A stretch of DNA of 64,000 nt from Mycoplasmoidaceae bacterium (GCA_024407815.1 JAKSVS010000002.1:57342-121341), one strand, 5' to 3'. Shown: positions 35,108 through 49,829, numbered from the stretch's first letter. Translations and numbers: made by a program. The notes: generated by a model from the letters alone, not told the origin.

Positions 35108-36391
35108 ATGATTAAATTACACACAAAATATACCAATGGTATAGTTACAGATAAGTTAATATATTCTTGATATCAAGGAAAAATTAACAAAATCATTAAA
35201 AGGATAAATAAAGGTAAGGCTGAAGGTAAAGAAATGCTTGGTTGAATCCCTTATTTGCAAAACTATAGTAAAAGCGTCTTGTCCGAAATGATTAGGGTTG
35301 CTAACAAATGAAAGAAAACTAACATCAAAACCGTTGTCGTTATTGGTATTGGTGGTAGCTATTTGGGAATAAAGGCCGGAATAGACATGCTTAGTTCAGA
35401 GTTTGTTGATAGAAACTACAAAGTGTTGTTTGCCCACAACATGAATCACAATTACTTGTCAAGTCTACTTCATAGTTTGGGTAATAAACCTTTTGGAATA
35501 ATTGTTATTTCCAAATCTGGAACTACTCTTGAACCAGCTGTTGCATTAAGCTTGTTTCAACAACGTTTAATTAAAAACGTTGGGGCAAAAAAAGCTAATC
35601 AACTCATTGTAGCAATAACAGATCGACAAAAAGGATTGCTACTAAAAAATGCAATAAAGAATAATTGACCACATTTTGTAATTCCTGATAACATCGGTGG
35701 AAGATATTCAGCGCTAACTCCTGCCGGAATGTTTTTATTCATTTTGTTAGGCTTAGACTATAAACAAATAATCAAAGGTGGCCGTGATGCCATAAAACTT
35801 TTATCTAGTGCTGACTTAACCAAGAATAGTGCATTCAAATATGCATGTTACCGTCATTACTTTAAAACATACCAACATTATGGAATAGAGAACTTCATCG
35901 TTTACGATCCGGGCTTACAAATGATCTGCGAAGTTTGAAAACAACTTTTTGGAGAATCGGAAGGAAAAGACCACAAAGCAGTTTATCCATCAACTAGCTT
36001 ATTTACTACTGATTTGCACTCAATGGGTCAGTACTTACAAGATGGAACAAGGAATTTCTTTGAAACTACTTTATACATAAAGGAACCAATCAGTGATTTG
36101 AAGTTATCAATAAAACAAAAAGAAATAGGCTATTTAAACGGTAAGAGCTTATCTTACCTAAACAAGGTGGCTATGACATCCACTGTCCAAGCTCACTATG
36201 AAGAAGGACGAGTTAATAATTTAATTATTAGTGTTGATAAACAAGATGCTTACCACTTTGGTTACCTATATATGTGGTTATGTTTTGCTGCAATGTGCAG
36301 CGCATACTTACTCAAACTCAACCCATTTAACCAACCTGGAGTTGAAGTATATAAGAAACGTATCATGCACATACTAAAAAGAAAGAAATAG
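35108..36391 (+). CDS. pgi: Glucose-6-phosphate isomerase
   Basis: A 427-residue glycolytic isomerase (glucose-6-P to fructose-6-P). Family signatures: IGIGGSYLG, ISKSGTTLEP, NIGGRYSALTPAGM, FGESEGKDHKAVYP and the C-terminal FNQPGVEVYKK. Several TGAs read as Trp. TTAGGAG lies 7 nt before the ATG. ktrA begins 28 bp after the stop. Confidence 0.96.
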
Positions 36392-36419
36392 TATAATAAT
36401 ATAAATATTGGAGAAGAAT

Positions 36420-37088
36420 ATGGCAAAAGTTGAATTCGCTGTAATTGGATATGGAAGATTTAGTGCGCAAATAGCGGACCAATTACATGAACTTGGGAAA
36501 AATGTCATGGTTATTGAAAAAGACACAGCAATCTGTGACAAGATTTCTCGTTTACATGAAATAGTAATTAAAGCTGATGCAACAGACATTAATGCACTTG
36601 CTGATTGCGGTATAAAAAACGTTAAGACTGTAATAGTTGGAACCAGTTCAGTTGAGGCATCAATAATGATCTGTGCAAACCTAAGACAATTAGGCTGTGA
36701 AAATGTTATAGCCAGAGCAAAAAACCAAACTCATGAACGTGTTTTAAAAACTATGGGCATAACTAATGTTATTATTCCAGAAGTTGAGTTTGCTAACAAG
36801 CTCGCTATTCAACTTGTTTATAACCTTGGTGCAGAAATCACTGCCATCAATAAAATGGTGTCATGAGTTAAGTGTGTTGTTACCAACCCTGACATCCTTC
36901 ACAAAAACGCATATTCAATTGGATTAAAAGAAAAGTTTGATGCACTAATTGTATCTGTGCAAAGAAAAGACCAGATCATCTTTCCAATAGTTAACACTAC
37001 TCAGTTCAAAATTGGCGACGTCGTTTCGGTTGTTTGCCCAAACGAGAACATCAAAAAAGTTATTTTATTTCTAACATCAAAAAAATAG
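36420..37088 (+). CDS. ktrA: KtrA-type potassium channel regulatory subunit (RCK domain)
   Basis: A 222-residue cytoplasmic ring-forming protein with an N-terminal Rossmann RCK domain (VIGYGRFSAQIADQL, in which the third Gly of the nucleotide motif is Ser) and a C-terminal TrkA-C domain. It gates a KtrB membrane partner in response to nucleotides; ktrB is not in this window. The ATG at 36420 is chosen over one 12 bp upstream because GGAGAA lies directly before it. One TGA reads as Trp. Confidence 0.88.
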
Positions 37089-37105
37089 GGATAAACCCTA
37101 TTTTT
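37081..37105. terminator. Bidirectional terminator between ktrA and GT2 gene
   Basis: Perfect 10-bp stem AAAAATAGGG / CCCTATTTTT with loop ATAAA. It contains the stop codons of both converging genes. Confidence 0.85.
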
Positions 37106-37991
37106 TTATATATCTTCTAACAAAAATTAGATATAGAAGTCACATGATCAATCATATGTATCATGGAAAACCTGTAAAATCAAGTTTGGCGCCTTTGAAA
37201 TCTAATTTTATTTTGTGTTTTCTTAAATATTTTCTAACCTTTCCTAGACCAAGTAAATAGTAAAAAGCATGATTTATCCATTTATTTTCGGAAAAATAAT
37301 ATAGGTCGTCAACTAACACAGCAACACCTTTCTCGCTTCTTGACTCAGACATCGAGTTTCCAGGCCTAACACACCAATACAATGCACAGGCTTTGCTCGT
37401 AAATCTAATGTGCTTCGACATTAGAGTAAAATGTGCATTCAATATTACATCCTGATACGGAATGTCTTCTTTCAAATCTGGTGACTTATAAAATATTTTT
37501 TTAGATGTTCATGCGGATTGAGGAACAATTAATGGAGAAAAATAGTGTCATCTATATTTCTTAATTAAATCTCTTTTCATCAAGTAATATGGCAAGATCT
37601 TAATTTTTCTTTTTTTACCGTTCCAACGATAAAAAGCTGTCGCAAAAAGATCGGCATCTTTGCATTTTCTATTGACAATATCAAAAGCTTTAGGTAAAAT
37701 TTGATCATCAGCATCACAAATAAATACATAATCGTTATGAACAAGATTATTGTGCTTAACGTAATTTATTACGCTACCCCAGTTTCCATTGGGCTTTGAA
37801 TAGAATTTTACGTGCTTATACTTTTGTGCTAGTCTCTGGCAAATTTCTTTCGTTTTATCTGTTGAACCATCATCAACAACAATATGTTCAACATATTTTA
37901 AATCATAATTTGCATTAGCTACAGCTTCAATACATTTATCAATATACTGTTCGCCATTATATACAGCTGTAATAATAGAGAATGTCTTCAT
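37098..37991 (-). CDS. Family 2 glycosyltransferase
   Basis: A 297-residue GT-A fold glycosyltransferase. N-terminus FSIITAVYNGEQYIDKCIEA, the nucleotide-binding VVDDGSTDKT and the metal-binding CDADDQ (DxD) motif are clear. The C-terminal third ends in a hydrophobic, aromatic stretch that could touch the membrane. Several TGAs read as Trp. Last gene of the operon with a flippase-like protein, glf and a hydrolase, so it likely transfers a sugar, possibly galactofuranose, to a surface lipid or polysaccharide (inference). Confidence 0.85.
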
Positions 37992-38016
37992 GTTGTATTT
38001 ATATATCTTTATGGGC

Positions 38017-38886
38017 TTAATGTTTTATAAACATTAATATTCGTTTATTTAATTCAATGCTTTCATTGGGTTCCATTGATAAAACGTGGTACCCGGTTGG
38101 CATCTTATAATAGTGCTCATTGTCCATATATCTCTCAACTTTTTTTAGGGCTTTTTTATGCGCAAGAACGTCTTCTTCAGATTGAATATAGAAGAAATTG
38201 TATTGAGAATTTTTTCCGTACTTTCTAAGAATTTTCTTAATTGTTGACATGTATCTTCACACAGAAAGTGTTATACGTGTGTTGGTTTTTGATGGTGGAA
38301 TCATTTTCGACAATCTTGCAAATAGAGGATCACGGCTAAACAATTCTTGACTTTGCTGAACAGGCGGCAAATTTAGTTCTGCGTTAGTTAATAATGAAAT
38401 TATTTCTAACATTGTTATTTTAAATAGAGTTTTACCAGATTGCTTTTCTGGATTGACAATGCCAAGAGGAGCATTCCAACCTAAAGCACCAGAGACTTTA
38501 TTCTTGTTTTTCACATAATATAGAAATATTATAGATGTGCCTCAAGATTCACCAAGCAAATAGATTTTGCGATTTGGATACGTCTGTTTTACTCAATCAA
38601 CTACTGCATCTAGTTCTTTAATTGACTTTTTTCTATATTGAGATGTTTTATTTGTATTGTTACCGTGCCCTGCTTTTTCATAAGATATGAAATAATTTTC
38701 ATCAAAAGCAAGATTATTCATGTATTTACAAATAGAATTTGTGTTGCCAACACCACCGGAATAGATGAAAACTACCGATTCGTTTGTGATAATCTTTGGA
38801 TCAACAGCGATAATTGGGATTTGCTTATCAAATCTTTTATCAACAATGCCAATTTCGTGAATTCTATTTTCTTCGAATTTAAGCAT
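38017..38886 (-). CDS. Alpha/beta hydrolase (lipase/esterase-like)
   Basis: A 289-residue serine hydrolase. The nucleophile elbow is LLGESWGTS (GxSxG), the early YEKAGHGNN matches the conserved turn of monoacylglycerol-lipase-like proteins, and the catalytic His is probably in TGYHVLS near the C-terminus. No signal peptide. Two TGAs read as Trp. It overlaps glf by 8 bp. Substrate unknown; in this cluster an acyl chain on a glycolipid is a reasonable guess. Confidence 0.8.
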
Positions 38887-40036
38887 TGATTAACTCCTTA
38901 GCTAAGTCAATGGCTTGCTTTATTACATCGTCTATATCATAATATTTATATTGGCTTAATCTACCTAATGGATAGAAATTTTTATATTGTTTAAAAAAAT
39001 TTAAATATTTATTGTAAAGTGATAAATTAGTCTCATTAATTATTGGGTAATATCTGTGACCAAACACCACATCATTTAATTTAAATTGACCAGGGAATTC
39101 TTTTGAAATTGTTGTTATTCCTTTTTTGCTTTGCAGCGTCATCTTCTTATATTCTGCAATTCTTGTCATCGTTGGATCGGCAGGATAATTAACTACTGCT
39201 GTCTTTTGAAAATCGGTTACATTGTGAGTTTCAAACTGAATATTCAAACTTCTGTAAGGAAGAATTCCGTACTTATAATCTAAAGCTTCATCAAGGGGCC
39301 CACAGTATACGACTGGACCATTAAGTTTCTTATCATCCCACTTAATTTCGTTATCAAATTTTATATGCTTTAATGCATCAACGTTTAAATTAACCTTAAT
39401 GTTAGGGTGACGAAGCATGGCTTCTATCATCTTGGTATAACCTTCGGTTGGCAAACCTTGATATTTATCATTCGGAAAATAATTATGATTGTATCCCAAA
39501 ATAATTTTTACTCTACTGATAGTATTAGGATCAATGTTTTCAAATTTAGTTCCCCACATCTTAGCTGAATAATTAAGATAAACATTTTGTGAAATTCAAT
39601 CGACAAACTGTTTTATTTCAACATTGTCAATCATTCTTAAATCAAATAATGTTGCAGTTTCCTTATTAGGAAATAACTGTTGGAGCTGACAAATAATTTT
39701 CTTCGCACTTTTGCTTCCCATAATCTCTTCTATTGATTTAAAATTGATTGGAAGTGGAAATAATTTATTATCTACTGAAACCAGAACTTTATTTACATAA
39801 TTATTAAACTTAGTAAACTGCGACACAAAAGTATAAACATCCTCGTAGCTAGTATGAAAGATATGAGGACCAAAGTTATGAATTAAGATACCATTAGAAT
39901 CAAATGAATCAAAACAGTTACCACCAACATGGTTGGTTTTTTCATAAATTGTTACATTTCAACCCTTATTAGCTAAAATATTAGCTAATGTGGCAGATGA
40001 TATACCGCACCCAATTATTGTTATATTCTTATTCAT
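38879..40036 (-). CDS. glf: UDP-galactopyranose mutase
   Basis: A 385-residue FAD enzyme converting UDP-galactopyranose to UDP-galactofuranose. The N-terminal FAD motif is IIGCGISSATLA, with Ser at the third Gly position, followed by EKTNHVGGNCFD and the family stretch HNFGPHIFHT. The C-terminal part has the UGM segments VVYCGPLDEALDYKYG, LPYRSLNIQFE and YYPIINE. Several TGAs read as Trp. Its presence implies galactofuranose in a glycolipid or polysaccharide. It starts one base after the flippase-like gene. Confidence 0.92.
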
Positions 40037-40037
40037 A

Positions 40038-41327
40038 TTATTTACTATTTGCCTGTTTTGCCTTATGACGTCTATATTGAATAATAGAAAGACTAATCAA
40101 ACATCCTAAACCAGTCACGGCTGGTAAATATGTTCCAAATATTCTTCAAATAATAATACCGTTGTTAGAAACAACTTGAATAATATTATATGTATCTTCA
40201 GGCAAAGGTGCTGGATCGTGAGTTGCAGCGATGCAAACATTGAAAGATGCTAAGTTAACCAAGAATATATTTAGTAGCTTTTCAAGCGGACCGTTATTTC
40301 CTGGTACGATTGAGCTGATTCTTGAAGCGGTAAACGTAACGTTTCCACAGTTGAATGCATCCCAAAAATTAAAATAAGCAGTATATTCAATATTACCATA
40401 ATGTCCGTTTTGAACAAAGTACAATGATCAATTAATAGCGAAATATAAAACTATTTCGTTCAAGGCAAATATCAAAACAATTAAAATTGTTGTTTTTCAA
40501 TCTTTAGTAGATTTAATGAAATCTTCCTTTAGAGCTGCTCTTTGTTTATATTTAAGCTCGATTTGCTCCTTAGTATGATATTTCATATGGAATTTCTTTT
40601 TAATCCAGTTATAGACTCTTGAAATGATGGAATGCATCGATTTGGACATGTTCAAGAAAATCATAAATGCAATACTAATTACATCGATGGTAATACCTGA
40701 ACACAAGAATATAAAAGCAAATATACCTTCGTTGCTACTCAATAGAGCTTCTCTGTGGCACAAAACAATTATGAAAGATGGCAATGTTACAGCAAATTGA
40801 ATAAATTGTCATCACAATGTATTGGTGAACAGCAAGCTAGTTGCTCTTGATGCAGGTACACCCTTTGTTCGCAATCAAAAGAATGTATATGGATCAGAGA
40901 AGAGAACGGGTGTAACAGCTTTAAGAAAACTAGTAACGGCACCGTATAATCAATATTCCCAAAAAGGAATATGGTATCCTCATTTTCTTAATCTAACTCA
41001 TATAGTACCGAAGTTGGTAAAGATAGAGTAAACAAAATATAAAATTAAAGGCAGAAATCACACGTAACTGTTTTCAACAGTAAAACCATAAGCAATGGCA
41101 TTGGCAAGTCCTTTAAAGTCAATATGCAAAACTATAAGGACAGTTACTACAAGTAAAGCAACTGAAGCGGTAAAGAAGACGATAATTAAAGCAATATTTC
41201 TGGCAGTAAAAAACTTGTTATGTTTTTCTCTGTCGCTTGTATCGGCCTCAACTCTTTCCTCAATAAGCTTATATTCAGGATTAGGCTTGGTCTTTATCGT
41301 TTTCTTGGACCCTTTTTTCATATTCAT
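40038..41327 (-). CDS. Multi-pass membrane protein, LPG-synthase-TM / UPF0104 flippase-like
   Basis: A 429-residue integral membrane protein with a charged 40-residue cytoplasmic N-terminus and about seven to eight helices. A conserved-looking polar stretch RTKGVPASRATSLLF and a late PGNNGPLE resemble the R..G and P.G..G..E patterns of the UPF0104 / MprF-flippase family, which move lipids or lipid-linked sugars. Ten or more TGAs read as Trp, so without code 4 it looks shattered. First gene of the glf cluster; substrate unknown. Confidence 0.65.
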
Positions 41328-41365
41328 AATTATATATACATTTATTTGTTAATAATTTATTGATA

Positions 41366-42052
41366 TTATTTACTTACGTAAAATTCTAGAACTTTAGCGG
41401 AAATGTCGCATATTTTAGCTGCCAATGCTTTATAATTCGTGTTGTATTGATCCTTTGTTGAAGCATCAAATGATAAGTTATCAGAAACTAATTTAACACA
41501 AAACATATCTACGTGCGTTTTGTTACATACTTGTGCAATAGCGGCCGCCTCCATATCAAATCCAACTATGTTCTTATCAACTAACGATGGAAATGCTTCA
41601 ACATTATTAATTGTGATTATTGAATCACTTGATGCGATTGCACCAACTATAGGATCTTTAATTACGGTTTTTAAAAATTCAACATATTCGCCCTTGATTG
41701 GATAACTAGCTGGTTCTTCTGGAAGTTGATTCAACGGATAATTAAGCGCAGCCAAATCAACATCTGAGTATGTTAAATCATTTACAATAATGATTGAACC
41801 TGGTTTTATATTTTGCTTACACGTACCGCACAAACCAATGTTAAATATAACTTTGACACCAAAGTTAATGATCATATTCATAGCGGTAGCAGCAGCATTC
41901 GTTTTGCCAATACCAGAAAAACAAACAATTATTTGTTTGTCATTAAAACTCCCAATGTAGTATCTAACTCCATTTAATTCAAGAATTTTTGCTTTAATAA
42001 TTTTAATCAAATTCCCTGTTTCTTCTTTTTCGGCAGCAATCAAACCAATCAT
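41366..42052 (-). CDS. mtnN: 5'-methylthioadenosine/S-adenosylhomocysteine nucleosidase
   Basis: A 228-residue nucleosidase that splits MTA and SAH to adenine and a thio-sugar. Motifs: the early IAAEKEE (the usual Glu12 region), FSGIGKTNAAATA, NIGLCGTCKQNIKPGSI, GFDMEAAAIAQVC and KLVSDN. No internal TGA. Its ATG overlaps the stop of the nadD fusion gene. It would recycle products of the SAM-dependent tRNA enzymes. Confidence 0.94.
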   Translation of the reverse strand: MIGLIAAEKEETGNLIKIIKAKILELNGVRYYIGSFNDKQIIVCFSGIGKTNAAATAMNMIINFGVKVIFNIGLCGTCKQNIKPGSIIIVNDLTYSDVDLAALNYPLNQLPEEPASYPIKGEYVEFLKTVIKDPIVGAIASSDSIITINNVEAFPSLVDKNIVGFDMEAAAIAQVCNKTHVDMFCVKLVSDNLSFDASTKDQYNTNYKALAAKICDISAKVLEFYVSK

Positions 42053-43095
42053 TAGTATTTTTCTCCATTAAGCTTATAAACAATTTTGAAAGCACCATCA
42101 TAATTCTTTATTGCTTTCTCTAACAATTTTTCACGATTAGAAATATCTGCCTCAGTACGAGCGGGTTCAAGTTTATCAGCCAAAAATAAAACCTTGGCAA
42201 TCTTGTTCGTTGAATTTACATCTTTGAAAATAACATGATTTTCAATTGCATCAATAACAAGTGGGTCTTTTATATTAAAATCTTTCTTAGCAAGCCTTGC
42301 ACCTGCAAGACCATGAGCGCAATGATAACTCGGAAAAGAAGCTAACTCATCGTTAGTAACGATGGATCTTAATTGCTGGTCATCATATTGCTTGGCGATA
42401 TCATGCAACAATGATGCGGTTTGGCAACGCAATACATCTTCATCATTAAAATGATTACCAACTGCAATCTTTGTAGCAGTATCAAGAACTCGTAGTGTGT
42501 GTTGGTATCTGCTTTGCGACATGTATTCTTTAACTTTATGCTCTAAATACAAACCATTACATTTGATAAGATCAAAGTTTATTTTACCAACATTGTGTTC
42601 ATCGATCTTTTTTCTAAGATCCGAACTAGAAACATTAATCAATGGGTTAGATAAAATGATATGTTTATCATTTAATCTCTTAATTGGTTTATTACCTCGT
42701 TTGCAACAAACAATGGTGCATAAACTATTTATTGTTTCATAATTATTTCAAGTTGTAATCAATTCATATTGATCCTGACCAACAAGAAAATACAATTCAC
42801 TGCTTGGTAAGTGTTCATGAATTTCTCTAATAATATCGCATGTGTAAAGTAAATCTTTCTTGTTTGGGTAAATTTCGTACGAAACATCGTCTTCAAATAA
42901 GTTATTAACCATTTGAAGGCGAAGTGAATATGGAGCTGGCTCCATGTCTTGTTTCCATGGTGATTTCTTGTCAACACAAATAATTGTTTTTTGCGGCTTA
43001 ATAAAACCAACTGCAAATTCTAAAATTTGCAAGTGACCAATATGGGGCGGATTAAATGCCCCTCCAAAGATTAATGTTTTGTTTAGTTCGCTCAT
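42052..43095 (-). CDS. nadD: Nicotinate-nucleotide adenylyltransferase fused to HD (YqeK-like) domain
   Basis: A 347-residue two-domain protein. Residues 1-190: NadD, with FGGAFNPPHIGHL (nucleotidyltransferase HxGH) and VSSSDLRKKI, making NaAD from nicotinate mononucleotide. Residues 195-347: an HD hydrolase domain with RYQHTLRV, LLHDIAK, HCAHG and ENHVI, similar to YqeK, a family that cleaves diadenosine tetraphosphate. In many Firmicutes these are adjacent genes; here they are fused, as also in other mycoplasmas I recall. One TGA reads as Trp. Part of the parE-parC-nadD-mtnN run. Confidence 0.93.
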
Positions 43096-43097
43096 AA

Positions 43098-45518
43098 TTA
43101 TTCTTCAGCTTTGTCGCTATCTTTCAAGTTGCTAATTCAAATGTTACAATCAGCGATTTCTGTTCCAACAAGATTAACTCTTTGGTCGTAGGATAAGTAA
43201 TTTAGGCTGCCCATAGTCATATATTCTTTTTCGCCATTGACATCAACCTTAACTAATGTTACTGAATCTGTTAATGGTATGATTTTCAATACTTTCGATG
43301 ATGGATTCTTAGCAAGGAACGAGTTTATCGCTTTTCCAAGATTTGTTCTATTACCTAATAGGACTTGGCTTGCATCAATTCTCTTAACTTGAGTGTTTGT
43401 AACAATTGCAATTTGTTTAATGTCATCAGATAAAAGGAATGCTGATGCAATTGCATCGCCATCTTTTAGCCCCATTGCCTTCACACCTTTTGCATTTTTA
43501 CCAACAAAAGGAATTTGATCAATAGTGTAGCTATTAATGTAACCGCGTTTAGAACAAATTACAATTTTTTGTTGTTCATTTTCGATTAGGAAGACTGAAA
43601 CAACTTTATCGCCTTCATCAAGTTTGGCATAGCCAATTGCACTAGTTCTTTTAGTTATTATTTCAGATAACTCACATCTTTTAATCAAACCAGACATAGT
43701 CACAACAATTATTTGTCTCTTGTCTGTAGCTTGTTTGTAATCAGTATTTATAGCGGCAACAATTTTTGCATTTGCTGCTGATGATATTAAATTATTAATG
43801 TGGGTGCCAACCTCTTTAAATTTACACTCAGGAATTTTGTTATTAGGTACAACAGCACATTCACCCGATTCCATAAACAACAAAGATCTATCTCTTAGGT
43901 TACCAACATATTCAGTAATGATAATATCATTGCCCTTAGTGAAGTTGTCTTTAGGATTGCTAGCAAGCAATATCCTATTGCTAAACGCTTTCATATAACC
44001 GCCAGCGGTGAAAGCAAAAATTCTGTTTTTATCCTGAATAAGATCTAGCTCATCAATTGCAACTGTTGCTTGTTCATAAGAAAGTTTGGATTTTCTATCT
44101 TGCGGGTAAAGTTTTTTGAAAGCTCTAAGTTTGGTTTTAAGTTCCAATAAACGAGCATCTTTCGATGCAACAAGATTTTCTAGTGTTGCTATTGACATGT
44201 TTAACTCATCTAATTCTTTTTTAAGAGCATCAACATCTGTATTTGTTAATCTATATAACTTTAAGTTAACTATAGCATCTGCTTGTGCTTGGCTGAAACC
44301 AAACTTTGATGTTAAATTATTAACTGCATCTTGTTTGTCTTTTGCTTTTCTAATTGATGCAACAACATCATCGATTATTAGTATTGCTTTAATTAGACCT
44401 TGAACGATTTCTCTTCTAAATTTTGATTTATCTAAATCAAATTTTGCAGTTTTTAAAATGATGCCTTCAGCATGATCAATAAACGATTGCAAGAACGTAA
44501 ATATGTCAAGCAAAACAGGTTTTCTATCTTTGATAGCAACCATGTTAAAATTGAAGCTAGTTTGAAGTTTTGTGTTTTTATATAAATAGCTCTTGATAAA
44601 ATCAAAGTTACTTTTTGTTTTGGCTTCAAGAACAATGTAAACGCCGTTAGCATCGGATTCATCTCTTACTTCTATTATTCCCAATGCTTCAGTTTTTTCT
44701 CTTGCTAAATCAATTTGTTTAATGATTTCCGATTTGTTTGTTTCAAATGGGATAGAAGTAATAGCTATTTGCTTATTACTTACTTTAACCATTTCACCAG
44801 CAATCATTATCTTGCCTTTGCCGGTTTTGTATGCTTGTAAAACACCATCCATATTTGAAATTACACCACCGGTTGGAAAATCTGGTGCGGGCATAATATT
44901 TGTAATTCTGTCGATACGACAATTAGGGAAATCAATTTTTGCAATAATTGCATCAACAACTTCAGTTGGATTAAATGGCGGAATGTTAGTTGCATAACCT
45001 GCAGCTATTCCATTTGCACCATTAATTAACAAGTTGGGATAAAGGGTTGGCAGAACTGTTGGTTCTTTTTCAGAACCATCAAAGTTTGGAATAAAGTCGA
45101 CTGTGTTCTTTTTAATTCCATCAGCCATCATTTCTCCAAAAGCAGATAACCTACATTCTGTATAACGCATTGCCGCCGGTCCATCACCATCGATAGAACC
45201 TTTGTTACCGTGCATATCAAGTAAACAAATATTATTTTTTCACTCTTGTGAAAGTCTAACCATTGCTTCGTATATAGAACTATCACCGTGTGGGTGATAT
45301 TTACCAATTACTTCACCAACAGTTCTTGCCGATTTCTTATGAGGTAGGGTATGAAGTAAGTTCAAATCATTCATCGCATAAATGATTCTTCTCTGAACTG
45401 GCTTCAAACCATCTCTTACATCCGGTAAAGCTCGATCTTGAATTATGTACTTTGCATATGATGCAAAGCTTTCACTAACAATGTTTTCAATAGGAATATT
45501 TTTACTATTATTTGCCAT
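43098..45518 (-). CDS. parC: DNA topoisomerase IV subunit A
   Basis: An 806-residue type IIA topoisomerase subunit that decatenates chromosomes. The QRDR region [19 protein letters not shown] and [13 protein letters not shown] are of ParC rather than GyrA type; the active Tyr is in [11 protein letters not shown]. The resistance-associated Ser and Glu positions are wild type. The C-terminal beta-propeller follows. Two TGAs read as Trp. AGGAATAA at the parE end serves as its ribosome-binding site. nadD starts after two bases. Confidence 0.95.
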
Positions 45519-45521
45519 AAA

Positions 45522-47684
<2,163 letters not shown>

Positions 47685-48728
47685 ATGGCTAAACAAAAAA
47701 TCGATTATTTAGAGCGCATTTTGCAAAAAAAATACACTGCACTTTATTTGACTAAAACTAAAAAAATTTTACGTACAAATAATGTAAAAAATATGTCAAT
47801 AATACGCTTTACGCACTTTAGCGACGAGCCTGTGTATGTTTGTGGAATTGAACATTGTGTTCAATTTTTGAAAAATATCAAGGAAAAAATCAAAGTTTAT
47901 GGAGTTAAAGATGAAACATTGGTAAAACCAGGTGATCCAATTTTGCTAATAAGGGGCGACTACAGCGCCATAGCTGAATACGAATCTGTAATCGACGGAA
48001 TTATAGCTCGCGAATCTTCTATTTGTAATAACACAAAACAGATTCTTAAAATAATTAAAACTAAACAATTAATCTACATGGGCGATAGAGCCGATTTATA
48101 CCTTACGCAACCATATGATGGGTACGCTGCATACGTTGGTGGATTGAGAATTTTTACGACTGAAGCACACGCCGATTTTATCAATGATAAAAAAATTAAA
48201 ATTGTTGGTACAATCCCACATGCTTTAATTCAACAATTTAACGGAAATTTATCAAAAGCTTTATGATTCTATCATAAAACATATCCTAATGAACCGCTTT
48301 CAGCATTAGTAGATTACCATAATGACGTAGTTGGAGAAATTAAAAAAATTGACAAGAAATTAAGACCATTAATTTCTACAATCAGGATCGATACTTCTTC
48401 ACGTCTACACGATAAATCGTTGCCTGACAAAAAACAATATTATGGTGTGTGCAAACGACTAGTGCTCAAAGCACGTACAGCTCTAGACGCGTGCGGTATG
48501 AAGCATGTAAAAATTATCGTTTCATCAGGATTCGATTTGAACAAAATTAAGTCTTTCGTCAAATCTAAGATTCCTGTCGATATATATGGAGTTGGTGGTT
48601 CTATTGTTAAGGTTAACGTTAACATAACAGGGGACTTAATTTATCTAAACAATAAGCAAGAATCAAAAGCTGGTCGTTCTTACAAAATTAATCAAAAAAC
48701 ACTAAAAAAATTAAATATATATATTTAA
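47685..48728 (+). CDS. pncB: Nicotinate phosphoribosyltransferase
   Basis: A 347-residue enzyme making nicotinate mononucleotide from nicotinate and PRPP, the entry step of NAD salvage. Family features: FTHFSDEPVYVCG, the AEYESVIDGIIARESS segment, the central ARESS-like Arg, GTIPHALIQQFNG and the phosphate-binding VSSGFDLNKIK and YGVGGSIV. Short mycoplasma type (compare MG037, from memory). One TGA reads as Trp. A TATAAC box 6 nt before the ATG and no ribosome-binding site suggest a leaderless or very short-leader mRNA. Confidence 0.9.
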
Positions 48729-48791
48729 TAAAAAAATAATAATATAACCCTAAAAAGTTTGCTGTATAAAATATAAAGAGTTGGAACAAGT

Positions 48792-49829
48792 ATGGCAAAC
48801 GAATTAAAAACAACACTAATAACGTATGAAGAAGGTATGGTTGAAAGCGAAGTTAATCAACCAAAATCCTTGGATGAAACAAAGCAAAACATTCATAATG
48901 TTTTGTTTAATGTAACAACCAAGGTTCCTCACGTTACTGAATCACTTTCACCAGTGCAGGTGCAAGTTGATCCAGAACAACAAAAAACGGCAAAACTAAA
49001 AACAATTGAACGAGTAAATACACATGCTGAATATTTGCCTAAATTTTATATTCAAGAATATAAAAGATCAGCAAGAATAGCTATCGCATGGTTATTCATC
49101 ACGCTTTTGTGTGCTGGATTAGAATCTTGAGCACTAGCTAGGATAATGATGACACCAGTTAATAACTGAGTTGCTCTTACATTAATTCCCGGTATAACTA
49201 TTTGCATTGCAATGTTAGTTGTTTATGTAAACAATTGAATCAACTTCAGAAATGAAGCCCGAAACGTTGACTTTAGTCAAGGAAAAATTCCGACTATAAG
49301 TGTAATGAAATTATATAAGCGCCTTAAAACAGCTCATATAAATGTTAACTGGTTCTGTTTCCTTGCCTACATCGTTGGCGGCTTAAGTATTCTAATAACT
49401 TACCTAGTTGGTTGAGGATATGCAACTTCGTACTTCATGTCCCATGGTAACCCTGGTGGACTTCCAACATTCGGTGTGCTTGATCCAAACTTCATTGCTT
49501 ACCAAGGAACTTGCGGAGCATCTTTACTTATATCTGTAATAGTTTCTGCAACAGTTATGATAGTAGCATTCTTCATGCACGTAATATTACTTGTAACAAA
49601 CTATACACGTGCTGCAAAAATAGATAGTTTCTACTCTGTGCAAATCGTCTCTGATGATGAATTAACAAAGTTAAAAAAGAAAAAAAATAAAAGAGACATG
49701 ATTATATTCTTGGCTGTTGTAATGATACTAATTTTAATTGGCTTAATAATTTACAGAACAGTTAAATCCAAAAAAGTTAATAACAATACTGTTACTATAA
49801 ATAACGGCCCATCAGCAACAATTAAATAA
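48792..49829 (+). CDS. Five-helix membrane protein with cytoplasmic N-terminal region
   Basis: A 345-residue protein with a polar N-terminal part of about 95 residues, then about five membrane helices (near 97-120, 126-147, 180-205, 228-255, 295-315) and a Lys-rich tail. I see no catalytic motif. It looks like the lineage-specific membrane proteins conserved in mollicutes. Several TGAs read as Trp. It is a single-gene unit with its terminator inside the 3' end of the converging rpe. Confidence 0.75.

Noticed and set aside
40038..41327. A run of short broken frames that looks like a pseudogene
   Set aside because: All fragments share one frame and are separated only by TGA, at positions where Trp fits a membrane protein. 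With UGA as Trp it is one intact gene.
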